Shown piece by piece: positions 1-6,062 of a stretch of 6,987 nt of DNA (within the stretch, counting starts at the first letter, position 1; each line of letters begins with the position of its first letter). Source of the stretch: Hyphomonadaceae bacterium (lineage in GTDB: Bacteria > Pseudomonadota > Alphaproteobacteria > Caulobacterales > Hyphomonadaceae); assembly GCA_030696545.1 (NCBI GenBank), contig JAUYSA010000098.1:1-6987 (forward strand). The letters are read 5' to 3'. The notes under the pieces are model-generated. The model was not told where the DNA came from. It did no database searches and was given only the letters and a program-made list of their open reading frames with translations. A program made the translations under genes and the position numbers.

Positions 1-1020
1 GCTGTGGTCGATACCGGCCTGCAGATGAACCACCCGGACATCAAGGGGTCGCCCAACCTTGCGCCGGGATACGACATGGTCTCCGACCCGATGATGGGCA
101 ATGACGGCGACGGACGCGACAACGACGCGAACGATCCGGGCGACAAGTGCGACGTGGCGAGCACCACGACGTCGGACACGTTCCACGGCACGCACGTCGC
201 CGGCACGATCGGCGTCGCCTCGACCAACAATTCAGCGGGCGTGGCCGGCGGCAACTGGGACGTGACCATCGTTCCGGTGCGCGCACTCGGCCGTTGCGGC
301 GGCAAGCTGTCGGACATCAACGACGCGATCCGCTGGGCGGCGGGCACGGTTCCGGCGCGCGACACGCAGGGCAAGGAAATCTGGAACTCGAAGCCGGCCG
401 ACATCATCAACCTGTCGATCGGCCTGTTCGAGCCCTGCCCCGCTTCGATGCAGTCAGCGATCAACGATGCGACCGCTGCCGGCGCGATCGTGGTGGCGGC
501 GGCGGGCAATGCACGGGTCGATGTGAAATACTTCGCACCCGGTGGATGCGACAACGTCATCTCTGTGGCGGCGAACGATGCGCGCGGCGTGCTGACACCC
601 TATTCGAACTATGGGGCGAAGGTGTCGATCATGGCGCCGGGCGGCGACATGAGCCGTGACGATGACAAGGACGGACGGCCTGACGGCGTGCTCTCCACCA
701 AGTTCTCGAAGAACTGCATGGACCCGGCCAAGCCCGGCACGTCGGTGGCGCAGTGCTACTATTCCTACGAAAACGGGACATCGATGGCGGCGCCCCACGT
801 TTCGGCGGCTCTGGCGCTGCTGAAGGCGAAGTATCCGAGCGCGGTGCCATCGGACCTGCGGACCCGGCTGCTTCAATCGACGATGCCGCGCACGGAAATG
901 CAGTGTTCGGGGAAATGTTCGGCCTATCCCGGCGGCACGCCTATCGCAGGGTCGCCGGACATGTGTTTCAGGCCGTGCGGGGGCAAGATGCTGAATCTTG
1001 CGAACGCACCGGCTCAATAG
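1..1020 (+). CDS. S8 family (subtilisin-like) serine protease, 5' end outside window
   Basis: The reading frame is open at the left edge, so the signal peptide, any prodomain and the first strand of the catalytic domain are missing; 339 codons remain before TAG. The whole subtilase active site is visible. The catalytic Asp is residue 4 in VVDTG, the catalytic His is residue 62 in FHGTHVAGT, the oxyanion-hole Asn is residue 170 in AAAGN, and the nucleophile Ser is residue 261 in NGTSMAAPH. The enzyme should therefore be an active endopeptidase, acting outside the cytoplasm. Ten cysteines are spread over the visible part, several near the C-terminus (residues about 300-327), which points to a disulfide-stabilised exported protein. 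Two Asp-rich stretches (residues 34-50, and 220-229 with DDDKDG) look like surface calcium-binding loops; this is inference. The protein ends shortly after the peptidase domain, with no C-terminal anchor or autotransporter domain. The next gene encodes a prodomain-like protein. Confidence 0.97.
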   Translation, partial: AVVDTGLQMNHPDIKGSPNLAPGYDMVSDPMMGNDGDGRDNDANDPGDKCDVASTTTSDTFHGTHVAGTIGVASTNNSAGVAGGNWDVTIVPVRALGRCGGKLSDINDAIRWAAGTVPARDTQGKEIWNSKPADIINLSIGLFEPCPASMQSAINDATAAGAIVVAAAGNARVDVKYFAPGGCDNVISVAANDARGVLTPYSNYGAKVSIMAPGGDMSRDDDKDGRPDGVLSTKFSKNCMDPAKPGTSVAQCYYSYENGTSMAAPHVSAALALLKAKYPSAVPSDLRTRLLQSTMPRTEMQCSGKCSAYPGGTPIAGSPDMCFRPCGGKMLNLANAPAQ

Positions 1021-1110
1021 GCGTTAAGGGGCGGGGACTTGCTGTGTGATGCAGAGGCGATTGAAAACACGCCGGTTCTGTCATTTCAGCCCGTCCTGAG
1101 GAGAGGGAGA

Positions 1111-1671
1111 ATGGCTGTGGCCGATATTCAGGGAGCCCCGCCGGGGGAAAACCGCTTCAGAGGCGCCGCCCCTGTGGCCGCGGGTGCGCTGGGCATTGTT
1201 GCAGCGGTTGTCGGTGTTTTCGCGCTGACCGGCCCCGAAACACCGGCGCCAGCAGCCGCTACGTTCGAGGCGCCGCTATCCGCCAATCCGCCCGCTGCAG
1301 CGCCAGAGCCGGGCAGCAGCCTGCCCGGCGTTCAGTTCGACCAAGCGCCCGGCGGCGCGGTGAACATGGGCATGGAGATCGTCGTAAAGTTCAAGGACGA
1401 CGGCAAGGTGAAGGACATCATCGACTCATTCTGGCGCGATCAGGCGTCTGCGCGGACGAAGTTTGAGGCGTGGAAGGCTGGCCGACCTGAATTCGACAGC
1501 CTGAAGCTGGACCGCGTCACGTATTCGAACGAGCTTGTGCTGGTGCATACGGGCGTCTCGGCAGCGGATACGCGCCTGCCTGCGATGCGTGAGATTGCGA
1601 AGAAGCTGGCGGGCGCCGCCGACATTTCATATGCCGAGCCGAACATGACGGCTCAGCCCGGAGGTAAATAA
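1111..1671 (+). CDS. Single-pass membrane protein with free-standing subtilase-prodomain (I9-like) region
   Basis: The protein has 186 residues. I chose ATG 1111 because a strong purine-rich Shine-Dalgarno (GAGGAGAGGGAG) lies just upstream; an in-frame TTG at 1039 has nothing comparable. Residues 1-18 are polar with two Arg, residues 19-40 are one hydrophobic segment (AAGALGIVAAVVGVFAL), and residues 41-85 are Ala/Pro-rich. Residues 88-180 form a compact alpha/beta-like domain starting MEIVVKFKDDGKV and ending DISYAEPN. That layout (edge strand of IVVKF type, helices, a REIAKKLAG helix, then a V/I-x-YAEPN strand) is how prodomains of S8 proteases end just before the mature enzyme. Here the chain stops about eight residues later with no catalytic domain. 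The likely topology is N-in with the prodomain-like part in the periplasm. It follows a subtilase gene by 90 bases, so I infer an in-trans inhibitor or folding helper for it. The prodomain assignment is by eye. Confidence 0.85.
   Translation: MAVADIQGAPPGENRFRGAAPVAAGALGIVAAVVGVFALTGPETPAPAAATFEAPLSANPPAAAPEPGSSLPGVQFDQAPGGAVNMGMEIVVKFKDDGKVKDIIDSFWRDQASARTKFEAWKAGRPEFDSLKLDRVTYSNELVLVHTGVSAADTRLPAMREIAKKLAGAADISYAEPNMTAQPGGK
1660..1664 (+). promoter_or_regulatory. Shine-Dalgarno site inside the end of the upstream gene
   Basis: GGAGG sits six bases before ATG 1671, within the last codons of the prodomain-like gene. The stop TAA (1669-1671) and the next ATG share one base (TAATG). This fixes the lipoprotein start and implies coupled translation of the two genes. 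Confidence 0.8.
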
Positions 1672-2264
1672 TGAGACTTCTGATCCTCGCCGGCGCGGCC
1701 CTGTTCGCGGCGGCCTGCACGCAGGAAACGCCAGCCGATCCAGCGGCGGCCAACACGCCTGCGCCTGCTGGCGAAGAAGCGCCTGTGCAAGTTGCATCGG
1801 CCCCCTCCACCGAGCAGACGGTTGATTGGGAAAAGGCGCGCGCCGATTTCACTGCCAAGCGACCCGCAGATGCGCCTGCCACGGTGCAGACCGCCGGGCA
1901 GGACGGCCCCTCGCCGGTGCCGATGCTTCTGCCTTCGGGCATCGTGCAGACGGCAAGCGATCGTCCGACGCCGCCCGTCGTCACCAAGGACGGCTATTTC
2001 GCGACCTACCACCTGCCCCGCTACGACGCGATCGTGAACGGCTCGATGAAGGCCTACACCGGCACGGGTCAGGCGGCTGTAGGCGACAAGGAAGCGATGA
2101 AGTTCACGCTGGGCGAAGCTGTCGCCTCGCTGGCTTTCTCGCGTTACGGCGCGGACTATCTGATCGACTTCGAATGCCGCGAGATCGATGGCCCGACAAG
2201 TTGCATCACCGAGGCGGAAGCCAGGGAATTCGCGGAAAGCCTGTTTGTGGCCCAGACGCGCTAG
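1671..2264 (+). CDS. Small putative lipoprotein of unknown function
   Basis: The protein has 197 residues. The N-terminus MRLLILAGAALFAAAC has a short positive start, a hydrophobic core and a cysteine at residue 16 in the context FAAAC, a plausible though not perfect lipobox. Position +2 after Cys is Thr, which by the E. coli rule would allow outer-membrane sorting; whether the rule holds in this organism is unknown. Residues 17-50 are Ala/Pro/Glu-rich, like a tether. The folded part appears to run from about residue 80 to the end: a PVPMLLPSGI segment, a DGYFATYHLPRYDAIVNGS segment, and a C-terminal part with two cysteines (FECREIDGPTSC) that could form a disulfide. I do not recognise the family. 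It starts one base inside the upstream prodomain-like gene, with a good GGAGG site, so the two are almost certainly co-translated and may act together at the envelope. Confidence 0.87.
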   Translation: MRLLILAGAALFAAACTQETPADPAAANTPAPAGEEAPVQVASAPSTEQTVDWEKARADFTAKRPADAPATVQTAGQDGPSPVPMLLPSGIVQTASDRPTPPVVTKDGYFATYHLPRYDAIVNGSMKAYTGTGQAAVGDKEAMKFTLGEAVASLAFSRYGADYLIDFECREIDGPTSCITEAEAREFAESLFVAQTR

Positions 2265-2279
2265 CGCGGGCGGACGCCC

Positions 2280-2294
2280 CCCGCCGCAGGCGGG
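2280..2294 (+). other. GC-rich hairpin between the two lipoprotein genes
   Basis: CCCGCC (2280-2285) and GGCGGG (2289-2294) can pair around a three-base GCA loop, with two more G-C pairs possible beyond one mismatch. No T-tract follows, so it is not a classical terminator. It could slow or partly stop read-through, stabilise the upstream mRNA end, or be a by-product of GC-rich sequence. Confidence 0.3.
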
Positions 2295-2324
2295 AGGGTG
2301 AAATGTGTGTGGGGAGTTGGCGGG

Positions 2325-3512
2325 ATGAAACTGTCTTCATTACGTCTTGGCGCGGTTTCGGTTTTTGCAATCGTGACGCTGTCGGCGTGCGACGCAGGCA
2401 ATGTGCTGCTGTGGCCGTGGGTTGATATCGCGGCCAAGGAAGAGACCGTTCCGGAAGACCCGAACGCGCCGCCTCCGCCGCCTCCGCTGGTGGCGGTCGA
2501 TCCGCTTGATCCTTCTGCCGAGGGATCGACGGGCGGCGTACCCAACCCGAATGGCAATACCGGCGCGCCTGCCGACGGCACGCCGTTCGACGATGGCAAG
2601 CCGGAAAACCCCGCGATCGATACAGGCGATGGCAAGCCTCCAGTGAGCGCCGAGACGGGCGAAGAACTGCCGCCACTGCCAGTACCGACCGAGCCTGCAC
2701 CGACGGAAACCGCAGAGACGCCAACAGTACCTGAAACGCCTCCGGTGACGCCGCCAGCGCCGACCCCGGAAACGCCGCCAACCGCGCCGACCCCGACGCC
2801 CACGCCAGTCGCGGCCTCGTTCTATTATTTCCGGCCGGGCAATCTCGCGCCGAGCAGCGGCACAGGCGCGCTGGAGCCGGCCGTGCTGGTTCCCGACATG
2901 CTGTTCCCGATCAAGGACGCGCCCGCCATCGCGCAAACCCAGGTCTATCGCTGGGGCGGCGGCATCAAGGGTGGCGACCAGTGCGACACGCGCAACTACG
3001 TCGCGCCGTGGCGTGACAATTACTGCGAGACCCGCTCGAGCGGATCAACGCCATGGTGTTCCAAGTCTGGCGTTCACCTCGGACAGGATATCCGCGTCGG
3101 TACGCCGGACGGCTGCAAGGCCGAGCGAGCGACCAAGGCGGCGGATCGTGCGCGCTATGAAGTCGTGGCGGTCGAGGACGGCATCATCTCGAACGTGGGC
3201 AGCTATTCGATCTCGCTGCGTTCGGATTCGGGCGGCCGCATCTATCGCTATCTCCACCTCAACATGAAGAAGCTGAAGGTCGCGACCAACCAGACGGTCA
3301 AGAAGGGCGATGTGCTCGGTTATGTGTCGAACGATTTCGGCGGCACGCCGACGACGCTGCACCTGCACTTCGAGATCCGGCTGAACACGGCGGAAAATGG
3401 CTGGCAGTATGCCCCGCCCTATTCCTCGCTGCTGGAAGCCTACAAGCGCCGGGAGAACAATCCGGGTGAGCGCGTGGCTGACGATTTCCTGGTGGCGTCA
3501 ACGCCGCGCTGA
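2325..3512 (+). CDS. M23 (LytM) metallopeptidase lipoprotein with Pro/Thr-rich linker
   Basis: The start at ATG 2325 gives 395 residues and is preceded by GGGGAG eight bases upstream. It also makes a clean lipoprotein signal, MKLSSLRLGAVSVFAIVTLSAC, with the lipid-bearing Cys at residue 22. A GTG nine codons earlier would spoil the signal. Asp follows the Cys, the +2 residue that in E. coli favours inner-membrane retention. A long low-complexity region rich in Pro, Thr, Glu and Ala (roughly residues 40-165) acts as a flexible arm. The C-terminal domain (about residues 230-375) has the M23 metal-binding set: H251-x3-D255 in HLGQD, H311 in YLHLN, and H346/H348 in HLHFE. With all ligands present it should be a catalytically competent peptidoglycan endopeptidase rather than a degenerate LytM regulator. 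Four cysteines around residues 225-265 may form disulfides; that is inference. It lies between an unknown lipoprotein gene and the DUF2164-like gene. Confidence 0.95.
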   Translation: MKLSSLRLGAVSVFAIVTLSACDAGNVLLWPWVDIAAKEETVPEDPNAPPPPPPLVAVDPLDPSAEGSTGGVPNPNGNTGAPADGTPFDDGKPENPAIDTGDGKPPVSAETGEELPPLPVPTEPAPTETAETPTVPETPPVTPPAPTPETPPTAPTPTPTPVAASFYYFRPGNLAPSSGTGALEPAVLVPDMLFPIKDAPAIAQTQVYRWGGGIKGGDQCDTRNYVAPWRDNYCETRSSGSTPWCSKSGVHLGQDIRVGTPDGCKAERATKAADRARYEVVAVEDGIISNVGSYSISLRSDSGGRIYRYLHLNMKKLKVATNQTVKKGDVLGYVSNDFGGTPTTLHLHFEIRLNTAENGWQYAPPYSSLLEAYKRRENNPGERVADDFLVASTPR

Positions 3513-3527
3513 GCGGGAATATCTGCG

Positions 3528-3764
3528 ATGGACATCAAGCTAGATCCCGCCCGCAAAGAGCGCGTTGCGGCGCGACTCCAGTTGTTGTTCTCGAAGGAGT
3601 TTGACGAGAAGCTGAGCGACTTCCGCGCGGCTGAAGTGGTGGACCTGATGCTGCGGACGCTCGGCCCCGCAATCTACAATCAGGGCGTGCAGGATGCGCG
3701 GGCGCACCTGCAGGCCAAGTTGGATGACCTCGAAGGCGAGGTTTACGCCGACGGGGACACATAA
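3528..3764 (+). CDS. DUF2164-like small protein
   Basis: This 78-residue soluble protein has no signal peptide and is probably cytoplasmic. It looks like the DUF2164 family of short uncharacterised bacterial proteins. The visible hallmarks are an IKLDPARKERVAARLQLLF start, a DEKLSDFRAAEVVDLML middle, and a GPAIYNQGVQDARAHLQ segment matching the family's GP-x-YNQ-x-DA signature; the length is also typical. The fold is probably mostly helical, with a charged C-terminal tail. ATG 3528 lies 15 bases after the stop of the M23 gene; the Shine-Dalgarno is weak (GAGCGGG region), suggesting translation is helped by coupling. The function of the family is not known to me. The family assignment comes from motif memory, not from a search. 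Confidence 0.88.
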   Translation: MDIKLDPARKERVAARLQLLFSKEFDEKLSDFRAAEVVDLMLRTLGPAIYNQGVQDARAHLQAKLDDLEGEVYADGDT

Positions 3765-3770
3765 CGACAA

Positions 3771-3782
3771 GGTCGCCCGACC
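3771..3782 (+). other. Short palindrome after the DUF2164-like gene
   Basis: GGTCG and CGACC pair around two bases (or GGTC/GACC around four). The stem is short and is followed by AAAA rather than T residues, so a terminator role on + is doubtful. It is the first of three short inverted repeats in the 72 bases between the DUF2164-like gene and the nuclease gene. Confidence 0.25.
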
Positions 3783-3797
3783 AAAACAGATTCGACT

Positions 3798-3812
3798 CTG
3801 ATGTAGAATCAG
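3798..3812. promoter_or_regulatory. Inverted repeat CTGAT-N5-ATCAG overlapping a possible -10 box
   Basis: CTGAT (3798-3802) and ATCAG (3808-3812) form a perfect 15-base dyad. Inside it, TAGAAT at 3804-3809 differs from the TATAAT -10 consensus at one position. I see no convincing -35 hexamer at the usual 16-18 bases upstream, where the sequence reads CCAAAA. If TAGAAT is used, transcription would start close to 3816. The overlap of a dyad with a promoter element would suit an operator, but nothing in the window encodes a candidate regulator. Confidence 0.3.
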
Positions 3813-3814
3813 CT

Positions 3815-3830
3815 CCCGATGAGCATCGGG
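3815..3830 (+). promoter_or_regulatory. Hairpin spanning the first possible start codon of the nuclease gene
   Basis: CCCGAT (3815-3820) pairs perfectly with ATCGGG (3825-3830) around GAGC. The hairpin includes ATG 3819 and runs up to the GGGGG (3828-3832) that would serve ATG 3837 as a Shine-Dalgarno. Folded, it would hide both the first ATG and part of the G-run, so it could dampen translation of the nuclease. A regulatory role is inference. Confidence 0.35.
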
Positions 3831-5261
3831 GGCCCAATGACTGCTCTTGTTCGGCCTGTACTGTTTACGCAGCACTTCGGCGGAAAGCCCGAGGCGTTCA
3901 AAGCTGCTGGTCTTATCGAACCAATTCTGAACTGCGACACAAAGCTGTTCGTCGATCCGACCTTGGTGCCAACCAGCTCAAACTCAGAGATTTCCGGTGC
4001 CGGCTTTGCTGCGCTCACCGAGCGCTATCGCAATATCATCAAACTGGTTGCGGCCAGCAAAAGCGAAGGAGACGTTGCGTGGAAAGGCGCGAAGCGGCTT
4101 CTCAATTTGGACGAGTGTCCAGAAACGCATTTGGGGTATGGCGGGTCACGCACGACTGGCAGCTCCCGCCCCGCTGAACTTCGAGACGTTATACTTAGGA
4201 CCACAAAGCAGATCGTCGAACTCGGTGAGACCGACCCAACGCTACTGTCGCTCGTTGGGCTTTTCGAGGAGGGCGTCGGGCCTGACACCATCGGCGATTT
4301 CACAAGCCACTGCATCTTCGAGGCGCTTGTTGCGATTTCTGCCGAGTTTTACGAGCAGCACGATTATCCGACTGTCGCATTTGCAAGGCTTAAGGGTGCG
4401 AAGTTGGTGCCCGATCCGAAGGATCCCGCAACTCCAATTCTTCTTGTTCCCGGCGACATTGTTCGTGATCTGCCCCTTGCCGTTGATTGGACCGATGTCC
4501 AGCAAGCGATCAGTCAAGCAGGAGAAATTCGTCAGCGTTTTGACGCCTTCTTCATCGGCATTGCTGAGCCGACAATCACTCAAAAGAAACAGGCTCTGCG
4601 CGATATCGCTCTCAGCTCAAGAACACTGCTGAGGCTGCTTCTCGATGCCCTTCTGCAGCTTGCCACCAATTACGATCCGAACGAGGACGCATTCAACTAT
4701 TATGCGCTACGCTCTATTCTAAGTGGAGAAATAGACTCTCAGGTTCCAACATACGAAAAGCCAAAGGGTGATACGCTATCCGATCTGCATAGGGTCGTTA
4801 TGGATATTGCCGACCACTTTAAGAAGCAGGTCGAGAAGAACAATCTCTGGGAACTGCTTTGGAATGACGATCGACCAAAACGCGAGCGAGCGGGCCAGTT
4901 GCTGTTCTTTGCGGTCGCGGACGTCTTTTGCAAAGCCAACAACTTGGACATCACACCAGAAGGCAACATGGGCGGAGGCCCTGTCGATTTCAAATTCTCG
5001 TCCGGTTACTCCGCGAGAGTGGTGGTCGAAATGAAGCTTTCCAACGGGAGCGTGGTGCACGGATATCAGAAGCAGCTTGAGATATACAAAGACGCGTCCG
5101 AGACTAATCGGGGAGTTTTCGTGGTCGTGAATGTCGGTAAGCTCGGCAAGAAGCTCCAAACTATCAAGAAAATTCAATCGTTCCGAGCTGGGGCTGGCCA
5201 AATCGCATCTGACATCATCGTAATCGATGCGCTGCCCAAAGCGTCGCCAAGCAAGGCTTGA
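3819..5261 (+). CDS. PD-(D/E)XK (RecB/Cas4-like) nuclease-domain protein, probably horizontally acquired
   Basis: The protein has 480 residues from ATG 3819, or 474 from ATG 3837. Only the latter has a G-rich stretch (GGGGG) placed like a Shine-Dalgarno, so the true start is uncertain. Numbering is from 3819. The C-terminal region holds a PD-(D/E)XK nuclease core: D390 in GGGPVDFKF, E404-x-K406 in VVVEMKLSN, then a helix with Q419-x3-Y423 (YQKQLEIYKD). The last is the QxxxY motif of RecB-, AddB- and Cas4-type nucleases. A strand rich in Val (GVFVVVNVG) follows. All metal and catalytic positions are present, so DNA cleavage is likely. Residues 1-380 match no domain I know; they contain DTKLFVDPTLVP early on and several helical segments. 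No signal peptide or membrane segment is seen, so it is cytoplasmic. Sampled G+C is 43-58% against 67-68% in flanking genes, with rare codons ATA and AGG (4191-4199). No methylase, helicase or transposase is adjacent. A solitary defence or restriction-type nuclease is my leading but unproven reading. Confidence 0.9.
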   Translation: MSIGGPMTALVRPVLFTQHFGGKPEAFKAAGLIEPILNCDTKLFVDPTLVPTSSNSEISGAGFAALTERYRNIIKLVAASKSEGDVAWKGAKRLLNLDECPETHLGYGGSRTTGSSRPAELRDVILRTTKQIVELGETDPTLLSLVGLFEEGVGPDTIGDFTSHCIFEALVAISAEFYEQHDYPTVAFARLKGAKLVPDPKDPATPILLVPGDIVRDLPLAVDWTDVQQAISQAGEIRQRFDAFFIGIAEPTITQKKQALRDIALSSRTLLRLLLDALLQLATNYDPNEDAFNYYALRSILSGEIDSQVPTYEKPKGDTLSDLHRVVMDIADHFKKQVEKNNLWELLWNDDRPKRERAGQLLFFAVADVFCKANNLDITPEGNMGGGPVDFKFSSGYSARVVVEMKLSNGSVVHGYQKQLEIYKDASETNRGVFVVVNVGKLGKKLQTIKKIQSFRAGAGQIASDIIVIDALPKASPSKA

Positions 5262-5340
5262 GCGCTCTGCCCGACTTTCTGCAACTTCAGAAGCTTTCCC
5301 CCCAGCCTCAAAGCTGCTTAAGAACCAGCAGATTCATTGC

Positions 5341-5345
5341 GGAGG
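5341..5345 (+). promoter_or_regulatory. Shine-Dalgarno site fixing the gpmA start
   Basis: GGAGG is separated by six bases from ATG 5352. It excludes the in-frame TTG at 5337, which lies before the site. The resulting N-terminus MAQLALVRHG matches where phosphoglycerate mutases begin. I see no convincing promoter or terminator in 5262-5340; an AGCTTT/AAAGCT pair (5292-5297 and 5310-5315) with a 12-base loop is weak. Confidence 0.8.
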
Positions 5346-5351
5346 CTATCG

Positions 5352-6062
5352 ATGGCGCAGCTGGCGCTGGTGCGGCACGGACAGAGCCAGTGGAACCTGG
5401 AGGACAGGTTCACCGGCTGGTGGGATGTCGACCTTACGCCTCTGGGGGAAGAAGAAGCCCGCGCTTCCGGCAAGATGCTGGCGGAAACCGGCGTTGATTT
5501 CTCGCGCGCCTACACCTCGGTGCAGAAGCGGGCGATCCGCACGCTCTATCTCGCGCTCGGCGAAATGGGCCGGCTTTGGCTGCCGGTGACGAAGGACTGG
5601 CGCCTGAATGAGCGTCACTATGGCGGGCTAACCGGGCTCAACAAGAAAGAGACGGCGGCGAAGCATGGCGATGACCAGGTGAAGGTCTGGCGCCGCTCGT
5701 TCGACATTCCGCCGCCGGATCTCGAGCCAGGCACGGAGTTCGATCTGGCGAGCGACCCGCGCTATCGCGGCATCGCCATTCCCAAAACTGAAAGCCTCAA
5801 GACGACGCTGGCGCGCGTACTGCCCTACTGGTCAGCGGAGATCGCGCCGAAGCTGAAGGCGGGCGAGAACATCGTGGTGGCGGCGCACGGCAACAGCCTG
5901 CGTGCGATCGTGAAGCACCTGTTTGACGTGCCCGACAGCGAGATCACCGAAGTGGAGATCCCGACCGGCAATCCGTTGCTGATCGACCTCGACAATTCGC
6001 TGAAGGTGAAAGCGGCGCGTTATCTTGATCCGGCGCGGGCAAAGCCGCTTCCGGCCGTATGA
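5352..6062 (+). CDS. gpmA: 2,3-bisphosphoglycerate-dependent phosphoglycerate mutase
   Basis: The protein has 236 residues and interconverts 3-phosphoglycerate and 2-phosphoglycerate in cytoplasmic glycolysis and gluconeogenesis through a phosphohistidine intermediate. The histidine-phosphatase signature LVRHGQSQWN puts the phospho-accepting His at residue 9, followed by the family's FTGWWDVDLTPLGEEEA. Further landmarks are YTSVQKRAIRT, the catalytic acid Glu87 in NERHYGGLTGLNK, and the second active-site His179 in AAHGNSLRAIVKHL. These make it a dPGM of the GpmA type rather than a generic phosphatase. It is slightly shorter than the E. coli enzyme (about 250 residues). Composition matches the host-like high-GC background, unlike the preceding gene. 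Its stop overlaps the start of the RibD-like gene (ATGA), so the two are translated together. It probably adjoined the DUF2164-like gene before the nuclease gene arrived; that is inference. Confidence 0.97.
   Translation: MAQLALVRHGQSQWNLEDRFTGWWDVDLTPLGEEEARASGKMLAETGVDFSRAYTSVQKRAIRTLYLALGEMGRLWLPVTKDWRLNERHYGGLTGLNKKETAAKHGDDQVKVWRRSFDIPPPDLEPGTEFDLASDPRYRGIAIPKTESLKTTLARVLPYWSAEIAPKLKAGENIVVAAHGNSLRAIVKHLFDVPDSEITEVEIPTGNPLLIDLDNSLKVKAARYLDPARAKPLPAV

Noticed and set aside
454..1017. Long minus-strand frame opposite the subtilase
   Set aside because: It is Arg/His-rich with no recognisable motif and lies wholly opposite a gene with an intact catalytic triad.
1061..1089. Possible promoter (TTGAAA at 1061) before the prodomain-like gene
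   Set aside because: No -10-like hexamer occurs at acceptable spacing; the sequence there reads ATTTCA-like.
1039..1110. Upstream TTG extension of the prodomain-like gene
   Set aside because: ATG 1111 has a strong Shine-Dalgarno, while the extension lacks one and would add 24 residues before a normal membrane-protein N-terminus.
2298..2324. GTG start nine codons upstream for the M23 lipoprotein
   Set aside because: It would lengthen the n-region with Trp/Gly residues and move the lipobox; ATG 2325 has GGGGAG at good spacing.
2261..2803. Minus-strand open frame with a Gly/Val/Ser-rich product opposite the M23 gene
   Set aside because: It is the antisense shadow of the Pro/Thr-rich linker: repeated CCN/ACN codons read as Gly/Gly-Val on the other strand. 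It has no plausible start signal or domain.
2340..2936. Arg-rich minus-strand frame under the M23 gene
   Set aside because: Its Arg/Trp-rich, low-complexity composition is typical of a shadow frame in high-GC DNA, and the + strand gene is certain.
3787..5335. Short direct repeats flanking the nuclease gene: CAGATTC (3787-3793 and 5329-5335) and GCCCGAC (3775-3781 and 5269-5275), considered as target-site duplications
   Set aside because: Seven-base matches between two short intergenic stretches are expected by chance, the two pairs are not placed consistently relative to each other, and no terminal inverted repeats or mobility gene accompany them.
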